From: Topomyia yanbarensis
Taxonomy: Eukaryota > Arthropoda > Insecta > Diptera > Culicidae
DNA length: 64,000 nucleotides
NCBI RefSeq assembly: GCF_030247195.1
Contig: NC_080671.1
Coordinates: forward strand, 182,879,725-182,943,724
Direction of reading: 5' to 3'
This document shows, piece by piece, positions 54,990-64,000 of the stretch. The notes beneath the pieces were generated by a model. That model was not told the DNA's origin. It worked only from the letters and a program-made list of their open reading frames with translations, and made no database searches. The position numbers and the translations under genes were made by a program. How positions within the stretch are numbered: the stretch's first letter is position 1; the number at the start of each line of letters is the position of its first letter.

Positions 54990-55510
54990 TGGTCTATCTT
55001 ATTTTGATATAATTTTGATATGATCTGGTCGGAGAGGTTTCCCGGAGGCGGTAGCCTCCGACGGTATCGCTATGTACGCACTCGCGACATGAACAGTCAT
55101 TAGCCGAAACGTGCTTGTCAACTTCGTCTGGTTCCGCTTTGAGTTCAGCGTAGCAGTTCGGGTCGGAACGCCATCTGTATTGAAGTGAGACACACACTAG
55201 GGGACGTCTCTTTTGGCATATTTCTCCTCCGATGTTTGGCATGCTTCTTGCTACTGTGTCGTCGCTGCTTTTTCATATAAGTAGTCGACGTGGCTATTGA
55301 ACTTTAACCGATCGTCACAACCAGGGGTTTCAGCGCACACATCGATGGAATTGAGGGTCCACCGGCACTGTCCACCTTGAGGAGCATAACAGCTACATAC
55401 GAATACACCGTTGACCTTGGCGAGCACGATACTTTCGAGTGTGCTATCCACCATAGCTTTGACAGGCATACCACCCAGCACTAGGATTTCCACCATCCTT
55501 ATACTATCTA
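54990..55510 (-). pseudogene. Internally deleted R1-type element (endonuclease joined to RT tail)
   Basis: On the minus strand, 55496-55251 reads LESIVLAKVNGVFVCSCYAP, the endonuclease strand also seen at about 10400-10336. Within about 25 codons it passes into CDDRLKFNSHVDYLYEKAA, the RT thumb also seen at about 8550-8490. MPNIGG follows in the next frame. So roughly 1.8 kb of element (rest of endonuclease, linker, RT fingers and palm) is missing between them. It contains no FADD or D-x-N catalytic motif. It could be a deletion derivative or a template-switch product. It is a non-functional relic. Confidence 0.75.
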
Positions 55511-55810
55511 CTACTTTGTAACCGTTCTCGGGAGGAATACGATGTGGCTCTACAATAATTTCAATGTCGCACCTTGTTTCTGTTTTCTACTAACACAACA
55601 GTTGCTGTGTGATGCCGCAATGATTAAGATGTGCATATATGTGTGTGTTTTTGCCTTTCTCAATAGAAAGGTATTGCAATTGCTCTGAAAACCGACTTTT
55701 TAACGGACGCCCGGAGGGCCGAGTGACATATACCATACGATTCAGTTCGTCGAGTTCGGCAAATGTCTGTGCGTGTGTATGTATGTGTGTGTATGTATGT
55801 GTGTGTATTA

Positions 55811-57598
55811 GACCTCTCCACATTTTGAAAAAGTTTTGAAATATACATGGGTCAGCTCAAATTTTTGCTTTAGTTGTGAATTTAAGAACTTTCGCCAAAA
55901 ATGGTTTAATTTGGATATGATTTAGCGGTGTCTCCAATCAAAAATCATGTTTTTGCTATGTTTCCATAGAAGGATCACTTAGACTCTGATTTAATAGGCT
56001 CTACATGCCCAAAAATCATCAAAAGTTATTCCTTAGACATATCTTAACATGTTTTAACAGGTGAACATAACTCTAATCGTAATAGAAAATTTGTTAACTG
56101 GGTTAAAAAGCAAAAAAGAATACCAAAACCAAGAAAAAATACTACTAATTTTTCTTGGTTTTGATATACTTTTCTATATGAAAATCCAGTTAACAAATTT
56201 TCTATTGCGATTAGAACTATGTTCACCTTTTAAAACATGTTAAGATATGTCTAAGGAACAACTTTTGATGGTGTGGGCATTAGACTGCCCAGAAAAATAC
56301 TGAATTTTTGAAAACTCAATCGGCCCACCTCTGAGTCGATTCCGGGTCCCACCAGGAGTAATTGGACCAAATTTGAAGCAAATCGGACGTCTAGCTACCG
56401 GACCAACGTGCCTGAAGTTTGTATGGGATTTTTCGACAATTTACATGGAGAAAACCCATTAGCTCGCATTTTCGCCGCTAGGTAGCACTTTATGCATCGT
56501 ATTATTACTATAAGTGAAAATAAGAAAGATAATTCAATTGTCTACAACTTTTAACGAAGTGCTGCATGAGTCAGTTTTGCATGGGGCCTAGCAGTGCATG
56601 GTTGTGTATCAGTACTCGATTTCCACGAACTATACATTTTTGTGAAATAATCGTTAGGTTTAGCTTAATAGTGTGTTCAGAAGAATTATAGCACATAATT
56701 CGGGTTATGTTTTTGTTAGAAAATTTTAGTTCCACCTGCGACCGACTAGAGGGCGCTAACACTAACTTTTCATAGAAGAGAGATAGAATATCAGAATGTT
56801 CGGAAGAATTATTGAAAAATGCCTGTTCTACAACATTGTAGAAGACACCTAATTTCTATCTCTTTCCGTTGAAAAGTTAGTGTTGGCGCCATCTATGTGG
56901 TCACAGGTGAAACTAACATTTTCTAACCAAAACATAACTCGCATCATTTGTAACAATTCTTCTGAACATACTATGCAGCTAAACATAATCTTTATTTCAC
57001 AAAAATGTATAGTTCGTGGGAATCGAGTACTGATACACAACCATGCACCGCTAGGCCCCATGCAAAACTGACTCAGACAACACTTCGTTAAAAGTTTAAT
57101 AACTTCTTTTAAGAAAGCCAAATTTACTAGCAGTCTTCGACAAAGTTGTAGACAATTGAATTATCTTTCTTATTTTCACTTATAGCGATAATACGATGCA
57201 TACAGTGCCACCAAGCGGCGAAAATGCGAGGTAGCGGGTTTTCTCCATGTAAATTGTCGAAAAATCCCATATAAACTTCAGGCACGATGGTCCGGTAGCT
57301 AGACTTGTCCGATTTGCTTCAAATTTGGTTCAAGTACTCCTGGTGGGACCCGGAATCGACTCAGGGGTGGGCCGATAGGGGTCATTTTTTTTCCTGTCAC
57401 ACTAGTGGGCATGTAGGGCCTATTAAATCAGAGTGTAAGTGATCTTCCTATGGAAACATAGCAAAAACACAATTTTTGATTGGAGAATTCATGTCCAAAT
57501 TAAGCCATTTTTGGCGAAAGTTCTTAAATTCACACCTAAAACAAAAATTTGAGCTGACTAATTCATATTTCAAAACTTTATCATAATGTGGAGAGGTC
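55811..57598. mobile_element. 1.8-kb palindromic fold-back element inserted at TA
   Basis: Left arm 55811-about 56790 and right arm about 56853-57598 are inverse copies beginning GACCTCTCCACATT, flanked by TA (55809-55810; 57599-57600). Matching blocks include TTAAGAACTTTCGCCAAAAA, GATTCCGGGTCCCACCAGGA, GAAAATAAGAAAGATAATTC and GATACACAACCATGCA (inverse in the left arm). The left arm is longer because a second small palindrome (56006-56279) sits in it, where the right arm instead has about 30 bp of different sequence. The loop contains a mini-palindrome TTCTACAACATTGTAGAA. No coding capacity. Confidence 0.9.
56006..56279. mobile_element. Nested palindrome inside the left arm of the larger one
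   Basis: A 274-bp near-perfect inverse repeat: ATCAAAAGTT, TCCTTAGACATATCTTAAC, ATGTTTTAACAGGTGAACAT and GAAAATTTGTTAACTGG pair with the mirror half ending AACTTTTGATGGTGTGGGCA. A further internal hairpin, ACCAAGAAAAA..TTTTTCTTGGT, lies at its centre. It is absent from the right arm of the host palindrome. The two opposing 60-codon frames across it are mirror images and not genes. Confidence 0.85.
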
Positions 57599-58755
57599 TA
57601 GTGTGTATGTGCGTCTGTTTGGGTGTATGTGACCAAAAATGTCACTCATTTTTCTCAGAGATGGCTAAACCGATTTTGACAAACTTAGTCTCAAATGAAA
57701 GGTGCAACATTGCCATAGGCTAATATTGAATTTCTAATGGATCCGACTTCCGGTTCCGGAATTACAGGGTGGTGAGTACGAACACGCAGAAAATGTCGAT
57801 TTTAATAAATTCTGCAATGAATGTATAAAGGTGAAATTTTTTTCCAAAGTATGACCACAACTACTTCGATTTGTAGTATTAGGTCACTAACATCCATTCA
57901 AAGTCTCTTTGGCCACATTGGCCACCATAATCGGTTCCGGAAGCCCCGGCGGAAGTATCCAAACTCAGAATAACAGTCACATCGGTTTCTCAGAAATGGC
58001 TAGACCGATTCAACCAAACTTAGTCTCAAATGAAAGGTATTGCGCCCCCGTAAATGGCTATTCATCCCGATCCGACTTCTGGCTCTGGAGTTACGGGTTG
58101 TGGCGTGCGTTAGCTAAAGTGCCTATCAAACAACTTAAATTTGCAGTTCTAGGTCACCGACGGCCAACCAAACTTTCATTGACTACATTGACCACCATGG
58201 ACGGTTTCGGAAGTGCCCGGGAAAAGCCGCCATCTTTCAAAATTAACGAACTCATATCAGTTTCCCGGAAATGGTTGGACCGATTTTCACAAACTTAGTC
58301 CCAAATGATAGCTATAATATCCCCACAGATGTCTATGAAATTTCGTACGGATCGCTTATATGGTTCCGGAAATATACATTGAACCGTTCGGTCACATATG
58401 AAATTCCCATATAAACCGGAACTCAATTTTGTTTTTTCGAAGGGGGACCCCATGAAATTATAGAAATCGAATTCGTATTTTAGATGCCAAACATCCTTAA
58501 AATGCATGAAACGTCGAGATTTTATGTTATCACGAAAAAATCGACTTTTTGGGACTTTGCCGATTTTGCACTTTTTTCAGTTCATTATTACCGTGGCTGT
58601 TCTTTTTTACAAAATTTTAGAACTCGAATAATGATTTCTTTTCTTGTATATTTGTCATGTCATGTATAATAATAAAATGTAATATTTGCATTTGAATGTT
58701 CATGATTGAGAAAGGCACAATTGCACCGCTAGGTGGATTAAAACAGGTTTTATAG

Positions 58756-59129
58756 TAAGGTTTAAAAAGCTTCAAAAGGCTGGTATTTTGACACTGTGTG
58801 GGATTCACTTACGTGCCTACTCACTAAAAACACTCTTACTCATTACTCTTTTTCTGTCCCCCATAGAACAACATCAAAGTATGACTTCGATTCGGGGGAT
58901 GGGAGGCTTCGTTATGCATTCATAGCACCTCTTAGTTCTATTCACTAGTTTTCCACATTTAACACGGAGCCCCGCTTGAGCCATCTATTCAGATCCCGAT
59001 TTTCCTTTTGCTTTTCGTCAATCTCTCTGCGTACTTGAGTCATTTAGTCACTTCTCTTGGATATTCTGCAGCTCAATTCCATAAGTCATATATCTCAGAT
59101 TCCGTGAGCTCTTTAGATTACAGCTTTGT
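58756..59129. other. Spacer, nothing recognised
   Basis: No gene or repeat recognised between the end of the dispersed repeat and the R1 3' UTR remnant. Confidence 0.35.
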
Positions 59130-59330
59130 TGTGATCTTCTCGGATAGTCCACGGAGGTAAATTCACCTTACTCCGACTGAGAGTTCCCCGACGGCGGAAT
59201 TTCTCCCGATACCCATTTCTTTGAGCAGTAGTGACATTTCTCTCGGTACCGATGTATGTTTAGTGAGCCAATTAGCACCAGCGGTGGATCTAGCCTACTC
59301 AACGGACATACCAATAGGTGCGGATGTCTG
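59130..59330. repeat. R1-type 3' UTR remnant
   Basis: CTTACTCCGACTGAGAGTTC, then CCCGACGGCGGAATTTCTCCC (59164-59212), and TCTAGCCTACTCAACGGAC (about 59289-59307) match motif units in the R1-type 3' UTR at 7640-8200. CATTTCTCTCGG and GGTGGATCTAGCCTACTC are also shared. No coding part remains next to it. Confidence 0.6.
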
Positions 59331-62300
59331 TTGCCAATTTTCACTACAAGTAACTTATAAAATATTTTTAGAAGTTAATGTTTTCTAAAGGATCGAACAA
59401 TTGGTACATTTTTGACGAATAAATACATTACATATACCAGGGAGTGTTTAATTCCCAAAACACCCCCCGCTTCTACTGGTTCGCACAGAACATAGTTTAC
59501 GAAAACTCATTATCAAGCATTAAGCAAACTGTGTGTTATCTGGTCATAACATCGTGACCGGATATGACACAGAAACCTGAGTGTATTAGGAAAAAGTTCC
59601 GTTAAGCACCTTCATGCTATTTGATCATAAGCAAAAAATGTTTTACTACTCCTCAAATAATGGCCACTGGATACTAATGACCCAAATGAACCTAAAAAAG
59701 CTTTGTTTTTATGACGTTATCCACGACTCTTGAATCGATATGTTTAGCTCCTAATCATATTTATGTTCATATTCAACAACGTGAACGAGTTTTGTTCAAA
59801 ATAACGTTGAGACGAATAGCAACATTAGTTTTTTTGCTGCGCTAAAGTTTAGACAGCCGTGTTCGGATTTCAATGGTTTTGACCGATTCTTAATATCATG
59901 TTTTTCCTGTGCCTGAGCAAGTTCCTAATTGTCAATCAGGAAATAGAACTAACAACACCAGTTGGCTCGCAGCGAAACCTAGCATGGGAAGAAGTTTCCA
60001 TTCAACCTAAGAACGCAACACGACACGTTTCTAGTGTTTAATAACTGTTGGCAATGCTCTGTCAGTCTATCAGGCTAAGTTCATGTTCTAAAGTATCCGA
60101 CCGATCCACCTTAACCGGGCGTTGTACCATCTCGGCGCACGATCTATGTTTGTATCTGCCAACAGCTGTTGTTCCACCGCCTCCAACCCGCATTGATGAC
60201 GGCTACCGAGTTGCAAACAGTCAACGTCGATCTCATTGATGTTGGTTCTGCTTGATTGCAGCCCGTACGGGGGCCTTGGGTACGCAAACAGCAGCGCTTC
60301 TCTGATTAGTATCATGTCGAACCAAATCTAATAGCAGCAGCATCAACAGTAGGCGATGATGATGATGATGCAACCACAAGCAAATCTTCCTCCCAGTCAT
60401 TAGAGATGCGAGCTTGTCAACGAAGAACGCGAAAGGGGTCAAAACTAAGACCCGAGCTGGTTGGACTGCTGCTGTCGGCTGTGGTGAAACTGACCACACT
60501 CGTACCAAGCGGCCGTCCGGCAGAGCTATTAACATAACTGTTTCCAACTGGAAAAGTTGCAAGTGAGTGGCATGGCCCGAGCAAAATCAAGTGCGAATAA
60601 AAGAAGTAAATGACTTGCTCCAATCGGGAAGATGCTCTCATTGCGGATGCCGCTTTCTTCTTGCGGATGGTAACCCGTTGACTGCAGAACCGACATGAGG
60701 TTGAACAGTTGCCTGAAAAGGGGCGGCGTCGGGGGTGGAAAAAAACATATGCTCGTGCGCAAACATTGTTTCATACTTATAGTGATTTTATAGTTGTTAC
60801 ACGTTCCGAGACAGCTGCTGCCAATCGGTGCTTTCAATCTATTGCACTGCCTATTCCAGCATAATTGAGGTCCTTGACGTCATTACTCATTCTAATATGA
60901 TGCGAAGATTGCTCACGGTTGTTAATCGAGAGAATTGTAACACTTAGCCGTGAACAGTTATCCCAGTCAAGCAAATTCTGCTTACTTCCTCGTATGTTTT
61001 ATTTATACACCTCTTTTTCTTAAGTTTCGAGTACCAATTTCTTTTTGATTACGGGTTAAGTTTTTTTTTATTTATTTTTATTTACGTGACTTTAAAAATA
61101 TTTTCATTCGTCACGCTTGCGGGTTAAGTGAATTTCAAATGGAAATATTTGAATTGTTTGGTCTCGTGGTCTCAAGAGTAACACATTTGACCTTTATTTT
61201 AAAAGATGTGTCGTGATATTAAATGTATATTAAATATTTTGAAACTGAAAGATATTCTAACAGGCATCATGGTGGTAAATTTGTTCTCCAGTAGGGTAAT
61301 TTCTAGTTGACACCTGGTTTTCTCCTCTTTTAGGTATTTTTGGAAAATGTCCAATGCGTCTCTTCAAAATTTTCCAAAATATGATAATTGCGCAATATTA
61401 AAGCTACATATGTAATTAATAGCATAAATAAATATTTCGTAATTGTCACTGAAAGCGGAGTAAAATTTATTAGCGATTTAATTCTAAAACAAACACAATA
61501 GAAATCGCTAGATAATGCAAGGTGTTCTGGACTACATGTTTACAAGGTGTAGAAGACATCAAATTGGAATGAGTAAAAAACTGTCATAGCAAGAAACTGT
61601 GTGCACGCAGTTGCTTATCGAATCGTGTTGGCACCAACTCGCTGAACAGAAATATTTCAGCGTTAAGTCCAAGTTTACTACTCCAGAACAGGCTGAGTGT
61701 TAAAGTTATCCTAAAAATTTCCGATTTGGCAGGTGATGTGTGTATGTGTTGAAACAGTTCAAATCCGTTTTGGTCTGATCTCGGGCTCTGCCACTATTAA
61801 CAGTTCTATGGCATCACGTGAATGTCGCTCGAAATCAATTTCATGAATTTGGGTTGAATTTCAAATTTGGAAATAAAACTACATTCATGAATTTAACGTG
61901 CTTTCACATGGTGTGTTCCCTAATATTGTTTGATAATTGATACTTAAGAACTACTAATTGGATTAATCGCTAGCGAATCACTTTCTCCATGCAGTTAGTG
62001 TAAAACAACAATTATTGCATTTAAATGCCCTATTACAGAACTTTTTTAATAACATAAGTACTTTTCATATTACTGAACACATGATTTGAAAATATCGCAG
62101 ACAGATTTTCCTAGCTCACAAAAACTTCTCGATCTCTGAAACAACCCATGCACCGCTCATTCTCATTGCCATGTGCAATTGAATCCCCGAAGTATTGAAA
62201 GTATGTGCCTTATCAATATTCAAAAATTTTCCACAAATGAGGAATTCCACGAAGATCCGTCCGAACTAAACATTTTCCACAGTCAATAAGATAATTTTGA

Positions 62301-62585
62301 TACAAGAGCAATTTTTTAAAGGGGCCTAAAAGTTTCTACATGAAGCATTTTCGAAAAAACAATGTTCGATTGCCGTATTTTATATATAAGGGAACATAAG
62401 GAGACGAAGCCACAGTGTTTTAAAACGTCGTTCTCGTGCTCAAATAATAGTGTCTAAACCGTTGAATTTAGAGGTATAGTTTGTTCGGAGAAGTTGTTGT
62501 TCTTATGATTATACATCCACAGGAGTATACCGTTCAGTGATTAATTAACCTATAAGTGATATACGAAATTTATTTTCCGAAATAA
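59331..62585. other. Large unassigned region
   Basis: No gene recognised. The section 60.0-60.9 kb is less AT-rich and has overlapping frames on both strands (60088-60837), including one that reads a His run from the (GAT)5 microsatellite; none has a domain. The rest is AT-rich. It may contain unique host DNA. Confidence 0.4.
60354..60370 (+). repeat. (GAT)5 microsatellite
   Basis: GATGATGATGATGATG in an otherwise unique stretch. Confidence 0.85.
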
Positions 62586-64000
62586 TTAAGATAAAGACTT
62601 TGTGCCCTCGGCAAAGTTGTAGTAAATGTTACTACAAAAGAAATTGCAGAAGACACCATATATCTATCTTTAGTAGTTTACGAGTTATAGAACATACTAT
62701 ATGTTAGACCCCTTAAAATTAGTTTTTTCATGATAACTTTTTTAGACATTCTCGTACCTACTTAGAATCTTTCACAAAGTTATTTGCGGTATCGAAACAC
62801 ATATTTTTGCCGAACATAGTTACTTCCTATCTGCTGAATTTAAAAAGATATTTCAAATTTTACGATTTTTTGGAGTAACTTCCACCTTAAATAATTCGTT
62901 AAGGAGCAAAAAGGAGCAAACAACATCATAACATACTGAAAGTACTAGCTTTTCACTTTCATATAGTGGCCCGATTGTTAGTCGACGCGATTCTCCCCGA
63001 GTGTTATGTTCAATACAATATGACATCGCAGTGGTATGAAATGAAATTTTCAAGCGCACTGCGATAAGTAGCTTCATCTTTTCATGGTAAATTGCATAAA
63101 ACATATTCATAGATGTCCAAAAAAGGAAAAGGGAACTTTGACCACAATCAAGATCAAAGTACGAAACGTAGTATATCGTGCGTTCGAGAAGTGTGTCACG
63201 TGAAATTTAAACAATCAGTACTGGTATAGCGATGGAAATCCCACCAGAAGGTTTATTAATGTCTGTCGTGACATTTATAATGGAGCTTGATTAACATCAC
63301 CTGTTCACAACGTGGATCCTGTCATTACTGAAGCTCGGGGATGGCTAAAACACGTATAAAATGATTTTTAGAAGACGCCAAAGCTCTTCTAGCGGAAGAA
63401 GAAAGCTTTGAAGAAGACGGAGAAAATGATTATTAAAAATAGATTTATTTATCTATTTTATAATGCAAATATCGACATTATGTTATAGGCGAACGTGTTC
63501 TATGCAATTTACCATAAAAACATGAAGCTGTTTGTCGCAGTGCGCTTGAATATTTCATTTTTTACCACTGCGATGGCATATTGTATTAAACATAACACTC
63601 GGGGAGAATCGCGTCGACTAACAATCGGGCCACTGTATGAAAGTAAAAAGCTAGTACTTTCAGTATGTTATGATGTTGTTTGCTCCATAATGAATTATTT
63701 AAGGTGGAAGTTACCCCAAAAAAACCGTAAAATTTGGTATATCTTTTTAAATTCAGCAGATAGGAAGTAACTATGTTCGGCAAAAATATGTGTTTCGATA
63801 CCGCAAATAACTTTGTGGAAGATTCCAAGAAGATACGAAAATGTCTAAAAAAGTTATGAAAAATCTAATTTTAAGGGGTCTTCCTTATAATATGTTCCAT
63901 AACTCGTAAACTACTAAAGTTAAATAGATGGTGTCTTCAGCAATTTTTTTGTAGTAACATTTTCTACAATTTTGCCGAAGACACAAAGTCTCTATCTTAA
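62586..64000. mobile_element. Large fold-back element, right edge beyond the window
   Basis: Left arm 62586-63113 is repeated inversely at 63487-64000. Paired blocks include TTAAGATAAAGACTTTGTG (left) against CACAAAGTCTCTATCTTAA at the window end, GAACATAGTTACTTCCTATC, GGCCCGATTGTTAGTCGACG and CATAACATACTGAAAGTACT. Arm identity is about 88 percent by eye. The 373-bp spacer (63114-63486) holds no recognised gene. The right arm is still matching at base 64000, so the element continues outside and the true left end may be further left than 62586. Confidence 0.85.

Larger units (their letters stand above)
55640..58755 (-). repeat. Hairpin/(CA)n dispersed repeat, copy B, split by a palindrome
   Basis: In inverse orientation to copy A. 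Its end hairpin (GCCTTTCTCAATAGAAAGG, about 55654-55672), CGGAGGGCCGAGTGACATA and the (GT)n tract (55767-55808) lie left of the palindrome 55811-57598. The remainder continues at 57601 with more GT, then CTTAGTCTCAAATGAAAGG at about 57684, 58018 and, diverged, 58294 (tandem internal units about 280-330 bp), CGACTTCCGGTTCCGG, and ends GCACAATTGCACCGCTAGG, then TGGATTAAAAC at about 58712-58748. Frames within it (57909-58298) are not genes. Confidence 0.75.

Noticed and set aside
56044..56243. Opposing 60-codon frames with similar translations
   Set aside because: Mirror images produced by the nested palindrome; no coding signal.
60233..60562. 109-codon minus-strand frame with a His run
   Set aside because: The His run comes from the (GAT)5 microsatellite and overlapping frames exist on the same strand. 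No domain.
62853..63770. Two nearly identical ~85-codon frames (62853-63110 minus; 63495-63770 plus) as a conserved duplicated gene
   Set aside because: They are the two arms of one inverted repeat. Differences between them mostly change amino acids (for example E/K, H/F, S/A), with few silent changes, so there is no sign of coding constraint.
1..64000. Endogenous viral insertions, CRISPR arrays, bacterial-type operons
   Set aside because: No viral polymerase or capsid motifs, no regular short repeat-spacer pattern and no gene arrangement of bacterial type could be found.

Overview
This is a stretch of eukaryotic, AT-rich, transposon-dominated DNA. My best guess is a culicine mosquito, probably Aedes-like. 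The grounds are recognised family types rather than any computed match: R1-, LOA- and L1/Tx1-like non-LTR retrotransposons, a BEL/Pao-type gag fragment with a PHD finger, a tRNA-derived SINE, TA-, TTAA- and 8-bp-target MITEs, many fold-back elements, and a dispersed repeat ending in a CCTTTC...GAAAGG hairpin and carrying a (CA)n tract. I found no convincing host protein-coding exon, tRNA, rRNA, CRISPR array or recognisable viral insertion.

Layout. 1-1660: broken non-LTR reverse transcriptase (+). 2.4-5.3 kb: four inverted-repeat or MITE elements and a degenerate short-repeat tract. 7.6-11.8 kb: decayed R1-clade retrotransposon (-), with gag, endonuclease, RT and a 3' UTR bearing a recurring motif. 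15.3-18.7 kb: a MITE pair, a SINE, a TA-flanked MITE and a small hAT with a perfect 8-bp target duplication. 18.4-20.35 kb: pile-up of RT tail, BEL-like gag, mariner-type transposase relic and a palindromic MITE. 25.4-28.0 kb: fold-back element and a LOA-like endonuclease fragment (+). 29.6-32.35 kb: fold-back, an 856-bp non-autonomous hAT with perfect target duplication, and a piggyBac-type MITE flanked by TTAA. 36.4-40.9 kb: the best-preserved element, an L1/Tx1-like retrotransposon (-) with intact ORF1, a TAATG junction to ORF2, a few frameshifts in ORF2 and an 18-nt poly(A) tail.

41.56-44.68 kb holds the most striking structure: a 3.1-kb near-perfect palindrome whose arms each contain about five tandem units of roughly 150 bp. 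From 47 to 59 kb there are L1-type gag and R1 fragments, several copies of the hairpin/(CA)n repeat, and a 1.8-kb palindrome (55.81-57.60) that split one copy of that repeat and itself carries a smaller palindrome in one arm. The window ends inside another large inverted repeat (62.59 to beyond 64.00).

The elements do not form a pathway. They record nested insertion. Only the L1-like element keeps a complete ORF1, and everything else coding is broken. If transcribed, the three large palindromes would give long hairpin RNAs, the natural substrate for small-RNA production; that is inference. Gaps between elements are described where they exceed a few hundred bases. Most look like anonymous AT-rich DNA in which I recognise nothing.
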